A stretch of 64,000 bases of DNA from JANQEU01 sp965242805 (GTDB taxonomy: Bacteria > Bacteroidota > Bacteroidia > Cytophagales > Cyclobacteriaceae). The translations under genes were made by a program, and so were the position numbers. Positions 56,214 through 64,000 of this stretch are shown here, in pieces; position 1 is the first letter of the stretch; every line of letters begins with the position of its first letter. The notes below the pieces were generated by a model, which saw only the letters and a list, made by a program, of their open reading frames with translations, made no database searches and was not told where the DNA came from. The stretch lies in NCBI GenBank assembly GCA_965242805.1, contig CBDETD010000002.1, positions 4,650,001 through 4,714,000 of the forward strand, in the 5' to 3' direction.

Positions 56214-59132
56214 ATGAGTAGGAAATTATTTTGTGTACTGTCTTTTTTAGTTTTCGGAATTGTATTGGAGAGCAATGCCACCCATATCCGAGCTGGGGAG
56301 ATCATTGCAAAAAGGATAGATAATCTAACATTAACTTATGAATTCACATTTATTGGTTACCGGGATAATGAGTCGGGAATCCAGTTTGGTGGAGGCATCT
56401 TTAGATTCGGAGATGGTACCGAAGTGAGTGGGAGTCAACAGGGTTTTAATATTACTGAAACAGAAATAACTCCTATTATTTTCAAAGCTGAATTCACACT
56501 GGTTCACACATTCCCTTCAGCCCAAAACTATATCGTCAGCTATGAGGAGGACTTCAGAAATGCCGGTATTTCCAACATGGAAAATTCGGTTAACACATCA
56601 TTTTACACGGAAACATTAATCAGGATTGATCCCTTTTTTGGCCTGAACAATACTCCAATACTAACAGTCCCCCCCGTCGATGAAGGTACTCCCGGCGTGA
56701 AATTTGTACACAACCCGGGAGCATTTGATCCTGATGGAGACCGTCTGGTTTATAAGTACAATTTGTGCGCAAATCAACGCCCTGGGATAAGGGTCAATTG
56801 CGAAACACAGGAAAGACTTGGGTTTATAGTACCCAAACAAGATGAGGATACTGAGGTGTTTGGTTACCAGGAATTAAATGATCCTGACTTTTATGAGAAT
56901 TTTGCGACGTCCAGTGAGGAAGGAAATCCATCAACTCTTGGGATTGACGCAGATGTGGGAGACTTAGCCTGGGATGCTCCGGGGGATATTTTTAATCTTT
57001 TTGGTGACCAATGCCCCGAAGGGGTTGATGAATGTGCCGAGTATAATATAGCATTTCGGATCGAAGAATGGAGAAATATTGGTGGTGAATGGTTCCTATT
57101 GGGCTATGTCACCAGGGATATGCAAGTCATCATTTACGAGGGTGATAATGAAAAACCTGATCTCGAAGTGCCTCCTGATATCTGTGTTACCGCTCGCACC
57201 GTTATTGAAGAAACAGTTCAGGGTATTGACCCCGATGGACATGATGTTAAACTCGAGGCGTTTGGTGGTCCGTTTATAGTTGCCTCTGCAGCTACATTTT
57301 CTCCGGATCCTCCTGTATTTCAAAACCAACCCGCATTTCTTACTTTCAATTGGAGTACAGTATGTGGACACGTCAGAGCAAGTCCATATGAGGTGCAATT
57401 CAAGGTTACTGACAACCCGGTTGAAAATGGAGTGAAGGTGGGCCCGGCATTGGTGGAATTTGAAACTTGGGAAATTACTGTGGTGGGTCCTGCACCGACA
57501 GGATTAAGCGTTGATCCAAATACGGGTCGGTCGGCAACCCTGAATTGGGACAAATACACATGTAATAATGCCGATAATATTCAGGTATGGCGTAGAGTCG
57601 GAGATTTTGCGATAGATGCTGTCGATTGTGAAATAGGAATGCCGGATGGCGCCGGTTATTCATTGATATCCAATATTTCTGCCAAAGACACTACTTTCAT
57701 CGATAATGGACTTGCTCCCGGTGCGAAATATTGCTATCGAATTGTAGCCACTTTTCCAAAACCCGGAGAAGGGGAGAGCTACGTTTCAGAAGAGGTTTGC
57801 ATAACCCTTGAGGCAGACGCTCCGGTAGTTACAAAAGTAGATGTAACCAGGACGGGAGAAGATGGGGAGATCCAGGTGGCATGGATCCCACCTTTGGATA
57901 TAGACCCCACACAATTTCCTCCTCCTTATCGTTATCAGGTATTCAGGTCAGATGATTTACTTTTCAATGAACCGCTTCCAGCATCTTCCATCCAGTCTGA
58001 TACTTTTTTTATTGATTCAGGGATAAATACAATAACCAATCCGTATTCCTACCGGATCTCTCTTTTCGACTCTGAAGATAAGTTTGTCGACTCTTCTGCG
58101 GTAGCTTCTTCCGTGAGACTTGACGTCACACCTTTACTACAGGCCATAGAGTTGGATTGGATTGCCAATACCCCCTGGTCAAACAATATACCTTCCCGAC
58201 CATATCATTATATATACAGGGACAATGTTCTTCAAAATGATCCCACACGTCTTGAATTAATAGATTCGGTGGAGGTGTCTATGCAGGGATTCTCCTATTT
58301 CGACAATGGGGATTTCAACAATGTACCATTGGATGATGAAATTACATATTGCTATTTTGTGACCACTTTTGGCAGTTATGATAATCCTTTATTACCCTCC
58401 CCATTAATCAATAATTCACAGATCACCTGTGTTCGACCCAATGATAATGAACCCCCTTGCCCACCCATTGCATTAGAGCTTACCAATGAATTCGATTGTG
58501 AGGCTTTTTCTTCAAATTTTGATTGCAGCTTTTCAAATTTTGAAAACGCTCTGCAATGGGAACCTGATCTTGGTCCGCTTTGTGACGAGGATATAAATAT
58601 CTATCGAATATATTTTTCCAATACAGGACTGGAGGAAGATTTCCGTTTGATCGATAGCACAAGTACAACCTCTTATATACATCAAAATCTACCCTCTTTT
58701 AAAGGATGTTACTATATCACAGCTGTCGATAGATCACTCAATGAGAGCGAACCTTCAGAAACACTTTGTATTGATAACTGTCCGAGTTACAAACTTCCCA
58801 ATGTTTTCACTCCCAATGGTGATGGATTCAACGATACATTCACACCACTTTACAGTGGGCCGGGCAATGAGTTCAATGGGTTTGACAACGTAGATTGTCC
58901 GAGATTTATTTTGGATGTGGAATTCAAGGTATTTAACAGGCAGGGAAAAGTCATTTATGACCTTTCAAAAGAAAAGGAGAAGAGTATTTTAATTAATTGG
59001 AATGGCAAAACCAACGACGGTTCAGATTTGCCTGCTGGAGTATATTTCTATACAGCGGAGGTGAAGTTTGACGTATTGGCATCATCTGATCCTAAAAGAA
59101 CACTAAATGGATGGGTACAGATCCTACGATAG
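56214..59132 (+). CDS. Large surface protein with fibronectin-like domains and T9SS type B (gliding-associated) C-terminus
   Basis: A 972-residue secreted protein. Signal peptide ends SNA; the mature protein starts THIRAGEIIAKRIDNLTLTY and shares its first ~290 residues with the previous gene. Calcium-type turns (DPDGDRLVYKYN, DPDGHDVKLEA) suggest cadherin-like folds, followed by several fibronectin III-like domains (about 440-840). The C-terminal LPNVFTPNGDGFNDTF, VFNRQGKVIYD and LPAGVYFYTAEV are the gliding motility-associated (CHU_C-type) sorting domain. Its ATG follows the previous TAA directly, with AAGGAG three bases upstream, so the pair is translationally coupled. A cell-surface adhesion or motility role is inferred. 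Confidence 0.85.
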   Translation: MSRKLFCVLSFLVFGIVLESNATHIRAGEIIAKRIDNLTLTYEFTFIGYRDNESGIQFGGGIFRFGDGTEVSGSQQGFNITETEITPIIFKAEFTLVHTFPSAQNYIVSYEEDFRNAGISNMENSVNTSFYTETLIRIDPFFGLNNTPILTVPPVDEGTPGVKFVHNPGAFDPDGDRLVYKYNLCANQRPGIRVNCETQERLGFIVPKQDEDTEVFGYQELNDPDFYENFATSSEEGNPSTLGIDADVGDLAWDAPGDIFNLFGDQCPEGVDECAEYNIAFRIEEWRNIGGEWFLLGYVTRDMQVIIYEGDNEKPDLEVPPDICVTARTVIEETVQGIDPDGHDVKLEAFGGPFIVASAATFSPDPPVFQNQPAFLTFNWSTVCGHVRASPYEVQFKVTDNPVENGVKVGPALVEFETWEITVVGPAPTGLSVDPNTGRSATLNWDKYTCNNADNIQVWRRVGDFAIDAVDCEIGMPDGAGYSLISNISAKDTTFIDNGLAPGAKYCYRIVATFPKPGEGESYVSEEVCITLEADAPVVTKVDVTRTGEDGEIQVAWIPPLDIDPTQFPPPYRYQVFRSDDLLFNEPLPASSIQSDTFFIDSGINTITNPYSYRISLFDSEDKFVDSSAVASSVRLDVTPLLQAIELDWIANTPWSNNIPSRPYHYIYRDNVLQNDPTRLELIDSVEVSMQGFSYFDNGDFNNVPLDDEITYCYFVTTFGSYDNPLLPSPLINNSQITCVRPNDNEPPCPPIALELTNEFDCEAFSSNFDCSFSNFENALQWEPDLGPLCDEDINIYRIYFSNTGLEEDFRLIDSTSTTSYIHQNLPSFKGCYYITAVDRSLNESEPSETLCIDNCPSYKLPNVFTPNGDGFNDTFTPLYSGPGNEFNGFDNVDCPRFILDVEFKVFNRQGKVIYDLSKEKEKSILINWNGKTNDGSDLPAGVYFYTAEVKFDVLASSDPKRTLNGWVQILR

Positions 59133-59533
59133 AATCTCAATCCTTAATATTGTTTGATGGGATTTGTAATCTCTGTAATGCATCAGTGAATTTCATCATC
59201 GACCGGGATCCAAAGCAAACATTCCAGTTTGCCTCTCTACAATCAAGTGTTGGTAAAGGTATCCTCAAAGAAAATGGGATAAAGGAAGAAGAAATGGATT
59301 CCATCCTGCTAATTGAGCAAGGTCGAATATTTGAAAAAAGCGAAGCAGCACTGCGAATTGCCCGGAAACTTTCTGGGATATGGCCAATTCTTGGAATTTT
59401 TAGGATCCTACCTCTTTTTGTAAGGGACTCGGTTTATGATTTCATCGCTAGAAATCGATACAAATGGTTCGGTAAGACCGATTCCTGCCGGATCCCTACA
59501 AAAGAACTTCAATACCGGTTTCTCGATTCTTAG
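59111..59533 (+). CDS. DCC1-like thiol-disulfide oxidoreductase family protein
   Basis: A 140-residue protein of the DUF393/DCC family. The motif LFDGICNLCNASVNFI holds the DxxCxxC signature, and SEAALRIARKLSGIWPIL is the conserved helix. Members are thioredoxin-related, but their partner is unknown. The start codon lies inside the end of the type B surface protein gene (22-base overlap), so the gene belongs to the same transcript. Confidence 0.88.
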   Translation: MGTDPTIESQSLILFDGICNLCNASVNFIIDRDPKQTFQFASLQSSVGKGILKENGIKEEEMDSILLIEQGRIFEKSEAALRIARKLSGIWPILGIFRILPLFVRDSVYDFIARNRYKWFGKTDSCRIPTKELQYRFLDS

Positions 59534-59566
59534 GATGTATTTAGTTTTGCCGTTTAAAATTCAAAT

Positions 59567-60439
59567 ATGCAAGCATTCGTATTTCCAGGTCAGGGAGCGC
59601 AGTTTACCGGGATGGGTAAGGATCTCTACGATTCATCAGAAAAAGCTAAATCACTATTTGATTCAGCAAATGACATTTTAGGATTCGATATCTTAAAGAT
59701 TATGTTTGAAGGATCGGCAGATGACCTCAAACAGACAAACGTCACACAACCAGCGATCTTCTTGCATAGTGTGATCAATGCCATGGTAAAACCTCAATTC
59801 AACCCTGATATGACTGCCGGTCACTCACTGGGGGAATTTTCAGCACTTGTCGCGGCTTCGGCACTCAGTTTTGAAAGCGGATTGAAATTAGTATCACAAA
59901 GGGCATCCGCCATGCAGAAAGCTTGTGAGATAACTCCTTCGACGATGGCTGCTGTTCTCGGTCTCGATGACAAGGTGGTTGAAGACATTTGCCAGCAAGT
60001 TGAGGGTGTGGTAGTACCTGCAAACTACAACTGTCCCGGCCAGCTGGTCATTTCCGGAGAAATACCGGCTGTCGAAGAGGCATGTGAAAAATTGAAAGAG
60101 GCAGGTGCGAGAAGAGCAATGGTACTACAGGTTGGTGGCGCTTTCCATTCTCCCCTTATGGAACCAGCTCGATCAGAATTGGCCGAAGCTATTGAGAATA
60201 CTGAGTTTCAAACTCCCAGTTGTGTTGTTTATCAGAATGTTAATGGCAAAGGACACTCGGAAATAGAGGAAATTAAGAAAAACTTAATTGCGCAACTTAC
60301 AAGTCCCGTAAGATGGACTCAAAGTGTCCAGCAAATGATTCAGGACGGAGCAACTAGCTTTACAGAATCCGGCCCTGGAAATGTTTTGCAGGGACTGGTG
60401 AAAAAAATTGACCGACAAATAGAAACGAGAGCGCTATGA
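59567..60439 (+). CDS. fabD: Malonyl-CoA:ACP transacylase
   Basis: A 290-residue enzyme that loads malonyl groups onto acyl carrier protein for fatty acid synthesis. FPGQGAQFTGMG forms the oxyanion region, GHSLGEFSALVAA carries the nucleophile Ser87, and His194 in GAFHSPLM completes the site. The length is typical. Its last bases overlap the start of a tiny lipoprotein gene (ATGA at 60436-60439), which begins the fabD-cmk-ispH cluster. Confidence 0.95.
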   Translation: MQAFVFPGQGAQFTGMGKDLYDSSEKAKSLFDSANDILGFDILKIMFEGSADDLKQTNVTQPAIFLHSVINAMVKPQFNPDMTAGHSLGEFSALVAASALSFESGLKLVSQRASAMQKACEITPSTMAAVLGLDDKVVEDICQQVEGVVVPANYNCPGQLVISGEIPAVEEACEKLKEAGARRAMVLQVGGAFHSPLMEPARSELAEAIENTEFQTPSCVVYQNVNGKGHSEIEEIKKNLIAQLTSPVRWTQSVQQMIQDGATSFTESGPGNVLQGLVKKIDRQIETRAL

Positions 60440-60582
60440 AAATATTGCGGGCGTTTTGTATAGGATTGATGCTGTTGACTGCCATTGGTGGATTAGATAG
60501 CTGTAAACAAAACCCAAGCCGGACCTACAAGGGAAAAGTGAAAAAGGGAAAACCCATTCCTTGTCCGGTTAAAGATTGCTAG
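60436..60582 (+). CDS. Very small lipoprotein (48 residues)
   Basis: A 48-codon open frame (ATG at 60436, TAG at 60580-60582) sits exactly in the gap between fabD and cmk. It has a signal peptide (MKILRAFCIGLMLLTAIGG) and lipobox-like LDSC, followed by KQNPSRT and a short basic tail ending GKPIPCPVKDC. The overlaps on both sides (four bases with fabD, and one shared base with the cmk GTG) argue that it is translated and coupled. The function is unknown. Confidence 0.6.
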   Translation: MKILRAFCIGLMLLTAIGGLDSCKQNPSRTYKGKVKKGKPIPCPVKDC

Positions 60583-61265
60583 TGGAGGACATTGTAATAG
60601 CGATTGATGGCTTTTCCGGAACAGGTAAAAGCAGTACTGCCAAAGCAGTAGCTCGACGTTTGAATTACAGGTACATTGATTCCGGAGCTATGTACCGTGC
60701 AGTGACCCTTTACTTTCTTGAAAAAAAAGTAGATTTCTCAAAATCAAACTATTTGACTTCAGTACTTGGTGAAATAGATTTGGATTTCTCATTTGACCCC
60801 ACCACTTCTCAGTCCAGAATTAAATTGAATGGCAGAGATGTGGAAGAAGAAATCCGAAACATTGATGTCAATCAATATGTTAGCTCCGTAGCTTCAATTT
60901 CACTTGTGAGAAAAAAACTAGTCAGTCAACAAAGAAAGATAGGTAAAAACAAGGCCATCGTTATGGATGGCAGGGATATTGGGACTGTTGTTTTTCCTGA
61001 GGCTGAATTGAAAATATTTATGACAGCAAGTGTTGAAATTCGTGCGGAACGAAGATATCAGGAGCTACAATCATCAGGTGTGAGAACTTCTATGGACAAA
61101 GTTAAGTTCAATCTGGTAGAACGGGACAATATCGATAGCACCCGTCAAGACAGTCCATTGAAAAAAGCAAAGGAAGCTTTTGAAATTGATACAACAAATT
61201 TGACTTTTGAAGATCAGGTAAATAAAATTGTTAATCTAGCGAGGGATATTATCGGTGAAAATTGA
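60582..61265 (+). CDS. cmk: Cytidylate kinase
   Basis: A 227-residue CMP/dCMP kinase for nucleotide synthesis. The P-loop is IDGFSGTGKSSTAKAVARRL, with DSGAMYRAVT for substrate binding, MDGRDIGTVVFP and the lid region with RRYQEL and RDNIDSTRQDSPL. I place the start at the GTG at 60582 (MEDIVIAIDG); a TTG at 60576 is the alternative. It overlaps ispH by 11 bases, the usual cmk-ispH pair in this phylum. Confidence 0.93.
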   Translation: MEDIVIAIDGFSGTGKSSTAKAVARRLNYRYIDSGAMYRAVTLYFLEKKVDFSKSNYLTSVLGEIDLDFSFDPTTSQSRIKLNGRDVEEEIRNIDVNQYVSSVASISLVRKKLVSQQRKIGKNKAIVMDGRDIGTVVFPEAELKIFMTASVEIRAERRYQELQSSGVRTSMDKVKFNLVERDNIDSTRQDSPLKKAKEAFEIDTTNLTFEDQVNKIVNLARDIIGEN

Positions 61266-62151
61266 AATTGACAAGTATTCAGGCTACTGTTTTGGAGTGG
61301 AATTTGCCATCCAGATGGCTGAGGATGAAATGGAAGGTGGAGCCAAACTGTATTGTCTAGGTGATATCGTACATAACAGGATGGAAGTCGAGCGTTTGGC
61401 AGCGAAAGGTCTTATTGTCATTGACAGAGAGGAGCTTTCCAGGATAAAGAATAGTAAAGTTCTGATCCGTGCTCATGGAGAACCTCCTGAGACTTATCAA
61501 ACGGCCTTAAAGAATAATATTGAATTGGTCGATGCTTCCTGCCCGGTGGTCTTAAAACTCCAGAATCGGGTGAAAGGAGCGTTTGACGAAATGGAAGAAA
61601 AAAATGGACAGATCGTTATTTACGGTAAACCGGGGCATGCCGAAGTCATAGGTCTCACTGGTCAAACATCCGATAAGGCCATCGTTATTACAAGTGAGGC
61701 GGATCTGGAAAAAATTGACTTCAGCAGACCTGTTATTCTGTTCAGTCAAACTACAAAAAGTACCAAGGGATTCTACAATATGAAATCCTTGATGGAAAAA
61801 AAATTTGAAAAGGAAAATGGTTATTTAATCGAAGGAGACTTTAAGGCAAATGATAGTATTTGTCGCCAAGTAAGTAATCGCGAACCACAGCTTGAAAAAT
61901 TCTCTCAAAGTCATGATGTGATCTTATTCGTTGCTGGTAAGAAATCTTCAAATGGTAAAGCACTTTATGGAGTTTGCAAAAGCTTCAATGATAGAAGTTA
62001 CTTTATCGAAAATGAAGAGCAAATAGACTTTGGTTGGTTTGATCCAGAGGATTCAATTGGGATTTGTGGGGCCACTTCCACACCAAGGTGGTTAATGGAA
62101 CGAGTTGAGAATTATATTGAAGAACAAAAATCCCTTATTCTGGTTTCATAA
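61255..62151 (+). CDS. ispH: 4-hydroxy-3-methylbut-2-enyl diphosphate reductase
   Basis: A 298-residue iron-sulfur enzyme for the last step of the MEP isoprenoid pathway, yielding IPP and DMAPP. The 4Fe-4S ligands are Cys12 (GYCFGVEFAI), Cys96 (ASCPVV) and Cys203 (DSICRQVSNRE). The substrate histidines are His40 (GDIVHN), His74 (RAHGEPP) and His128 (GHAEV), with Glu130 as the proton donor. The start is GTG, inside the end of cmk. No fused S1 domain is present. Confidence 0.95.
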   Translation: MKIEIDKYSGYCFGVEFAIQMAEDEMEGGAKLYCLGDIVHNRMEVERLAAKGLIVIDREELSRIKNSKVLIRAHGEPPETYQTALKNNIELVDASCPVVLKLQNRVKGAFDEMEEKNGQIVIYGKPGHAEVIGLTGQTSDKAIVITSEADLEKIDFSRPVILFSQTTKSTKGFYNMKSLMEKKFEKENGYLIEGDFKANDSICRQVSNREPQLEKFSQSHDVILFVAGKKSSNGKALYGVCKSFNDRSYFIENEEQIDFGWFDPEDSIGICGATSTPRWLMERVENYIEEQKSLILVS

Positions 62152-62226
62152 TAAAAAGGCCTTTTTTCATCAGAATTGAAGGAAAATGTGTCATTTTTTA
62201 AGAATTTCTTTTGTACTTTTTTTTGT

Positions 62227-62234
62227 TATTTTTG
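62227..62234 (+). promoter_or_regulatory. Candidate -7 element for the nqr operon
   Basis: TATTTTTG matches the Bacteroidota -7 consensus TAnnTTTG exactly and lies 33 bases before the nqrA ATG. No -33 TTG at the usual distance is evident, so support is partial. Confidence 0.35.
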
Positions 62235-62267
62235 TCCCGATTTTTGAAGCAGATCTCCAACTAAAAC

Positions 62268-63632
62268 ATGTCTCAGACAATCAAGCTGAAGAAAGGTTTT
62301 AATATCAACCTTGCGGGAAAACCACAGAACAAGATATTGGATATTGAGCAGCCAGAGACGTTTGCTCTGAAACCCACCGATTTCATTGGAATTTCACGAC
62401 CAAAGCTTTTAATACATGAAGGGGACAATGTGAAAGCGGGTTCCCCACTTTTATTTGATAAGACGACTGAAGGAGTGATGTATACTTCTCCTGTCAGCGG
62501 GGAGGTCGTCGAAATAAAACGTGGTGAAAAGAGAAAGTTGCTTGAGATAAAAATTCTGGCAGATAAGAAAATAGAATACGAGAAATTCAAGAAATATTCG
62601 GTTTCTGATCTGACAAATCTTTCAAGGGAGGACACATCAGAACAATTACAGAAATCCGGGCTTTGGCCTCAGCTCATACAGAGACCTTATGGTGTGGTTG
62701 CAAACCCTGAAGACACTCCAAAGTCGGTTTTCATATCTGGTTTCGACACACATCCAAATGCTGCTGACATTAATCTCCTTGTCGAAGGTGAAGAACAAAA
62801 CTTTCAGGCTGGTATCGATGTCCTAAAGAAGTTCACATCCGGTGAGGTTCATCTATCAGTGGATGGGAAAGGTGAGATCTCCCAGGTCTTTTCTCACGCC
62901 AAGAACCTGATTTTACATAAGGTCACCGGACCTCATCCCGCTGGAAATGTGGGAACCCAAATCCATCATATTGATCCTATTAACAAAGGAGATGTTCTAT
63001 GGACTATCGACCCTGTTGGGGTTGTTCAGATAGGTAGATTATTCCTTGAAGGTATTTACGACGCTTCGAAGTTGGTGGCAATCACAGGTTCGGAAATCAG
63101 AGAACCACAATATATCAAGTCAATTAGCGGTATGTGTGTCAACAAAGTTGTTGCCGCGCAAATGGATGGATCCAACAATCGTATCGTTTCGGGTAATGTT
63201 CTTACCGGAGAAAGCATTGGGAAGGATGGATACCTTGGTTACTATCACCACCAGATTTCTGTAATACCCGAAGGCGATGAAGAAGAGTTTTTGGGATGGA
63301 TCCTGCCTACAGCAAAGAAATTAAGCTTCCACCGAGCCTTTGGATTGCCATTGTTAAGAAGTTCTTCCAAAGAGTTTGTAGTTGATACGAATACGCATGG
63401 TGAGCAGAGGAATTTTGTGATGACTGGAGCATTTGAGCAAGTCATGCCAATGGATATTTTACCAACTTACTTGTTTAAGGCAATCCTTGCTGAGGATTAT
63501 GATGAGATGGAAGCCTTGGGTATCTACGAATTGATCGAAGAAGACGTTGCCCTTTGTGAGTTCATAGATGTTTCGAAGAATGATCTTCAAGGCATACTCA
63601 GAGAAGGAATTGAATTAATTAGAAATAGCTAA
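62268..63632 (+). CDS. nqrA: Na+-translocating NADH:quinone reductase subunit A
   Basis: A 454-residue cytoplasmic subunit of the sodium-pumping NADH dehydrogenase. The N-terminus (IKLKKGFNINLAGKP) and biotinyl/lipoyl-like segments (IHEGDNVKAGSPLLFDK, SPVSGEVVEIKRGEKRKL) are typical, as is GPHPAGNVGTQIHHIDPI. NqrA binds quinone at the membrane face. It is the first gene of the nqr operon, followed six bases later by nqrB. Confidence 0.95.
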   Translation: MSQTIKLKKGFNINLAGKPQNKILDIEQPETFALKPTDFIGISRPKLLIHEGDNVKAGSPLLFDKTTEGVMYTSPVSGEVVEIKRGEKRKLLEIKILADKKIEYEKFKKYSVSDLTNLSREDTSEQLQKSGLWPQLIQRPYGVVANPEDTPKSVFISGFDTHPNAADINLLVEGEEQNFQAGIDVLKKFTSGEVHLSVDGKGEISQVFSHAKNLILHKVTGPHPAGNVGTQIHHIDPINKGDVLWTIDPVGVVQIGRLFLEGIYDASKLVAITGSEIREPQYIKSISGMCVNKVVAAQMDGSNNRIVSGNVLTGESIGKDGYLGYYHHQISVIPEGDEEEFLGWILPTAKKLSFHRAFGLPLLRSSSKEFVVDTNTHGEQRNFVMTGAFEQVMPMDILPTYLFKAILAEDYDEMEALGIYELIEEDVALCEFIDVSKNDLQGILREGIELIRNS

Positions 63633-63638
63633 AGAGGG

Positions 63639-64000
63639 ATGAAGTTTATACAGAAGGCTTTTGATAGTATAAAACCAAATTTTGAGAAGGGGGCTAAGTG
63701 GGAGAAGTTCCATACCCTTTATGAGGGGCATAGAACTATTTTGTTCGCACCGGATATTGTGACTGGGAAGAAAGGATCTCAGATCAGGGATGCAGGTGAT
63801 CTGAAAAGAATGATGATGACTGTAATCGTCGCCATGATCCCTTGTTTACTATTTGGCATGTGGAATGTTGGTCATCAGCATTTTCTTGCGACCGGAGTTG
63901 AAGCCAGCTTAATTGACAAGTTTCTTTTTGGCGCATTGAGGGTAGTACCGATCATTATTGTATCATATGCTGCAGGGCTTTCTACGGAATTCACATTCTG
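63639..64000 (+). CDS. nqrB: Na+-translocating NADH:quinone reductase subunit B, 3' part outside window
   Basis: My translation from the ATG at 63639-63641 gives 120 codons open to the window end: MKFIQKAFDSIKPNFEKG..., then the membrane helix with KRMMMTVIVAMIPCLLFGMW and a second helix (RVVPIIIVSYAAG). This matches the N-terminus of NqrB, which carries flavin and riboflavin cofactors in the sodium path. The bulk of the protein lies beyond the window. Confidence 0.9.
   Translation, partial: MKFIQKAFDSIKPNFEKGAKWEKFHTLYEGHRTILFAPDIVTGKKGSQIRDAGDLKRMMMTVIVAMIPCLLFGMWNVGHQHFLATGVEASLIDKFLFGALRVVPIIIVSYAAGLSTEFTF

Noticed and set aside
62153..62167. AAAAAGGCCTTTTT palindrome after ispH as terminator
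   Set aside because: The palindrome has no loop-sized gap, so it cannot form a stable hairpin; it may be chance A/T runs.

Overview
The window looks like a chromosomal segment of a member of the Bacteroidota, probably a marine Cytophagales- or Saprospirales-like gliding bacterium. The grounds are: several proteins with type IX secretion (T9SS) C-terminal sorting domains of both type A and gliding-associated type B; many small lipoproteins; a hybrid two-component protein ending in an AraC domain; a LytTR regulator with its own membrane domain; a PadR regulator coupled to a MacB/FtsX-like permease with an N-terminal prefix; a BlaI/BlaR(M56)-TonB pair; an sdh/frd CAB operon; and an Na+-pumping NQR operon. 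The DNA is moderately AT-rich and Shine-Dalgarno sequences are mostly absent. No phage, insertion sequence, CRISPR array, tRNA or rRNA was seen.

Layout. 1-10956: secreted and envelope enzymes and lipoproteins (truncated polysaccharide deacetylase, sugar dehydrogenase-diheme cytochrome-T9SS fusion, M20 amidohydrolase, DsrE protein, lipoproteins, MscS channel, DUF1080 protein). 11068-19290: exported hydrolases (a frameshifted M43 metalloprotease, an M14 carboxypeptidase and a sortilin/BNR propeller). 19296-25964: a divergent DAHP synthase, a structured RNA candidate, a GH20 hexosaminidase, a propeller-amidohydrolase and OsmC. 26024-35737: a hybrid sensor kinase, a cystathionine gamma-synthase/lyase, small secreted proteins, a LytTR regulator, an ExbB-like channel and the M56/BlaI module with its operator cluster. 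36078-48345: PPK2, PadR-permease, a second MscS, the Dcp peptidase, a degenerate nucleotidyltransferase-like protein, an ankyrin protein and a MATE transporter. 48353-54572: a large unknown membrane-anchored protein and sdhCAB. 54723-59533: a translationally abutted pair of paralogous T9SS surface proteins plus a DCC protein. 59567-64000: fabD, a tiny lipoprotein, cmk and ispH, followed by nqrA and the start of nqrB.

Functionally the window joins core metabolism (fabD, cmk, ispH, sdhCAB, nqrAB, sulfur amino-acid metabolism) with a large export-dependent degradative set (proteases, hexosaminidase, sugar dehydrogenase, deacetylase). The points most worth a second look are the degenerate NTase-fold protein at 44567-45559, the rod-shaped RNA candidate at 20457-20665, the two paralogs with different T9SS tags at 54723-59132, the triple hairpin before the MATE gene, the BlaI operator array, the direct repeat in front of padR, and the frameshift just before the Met-turn of the M43 protease.
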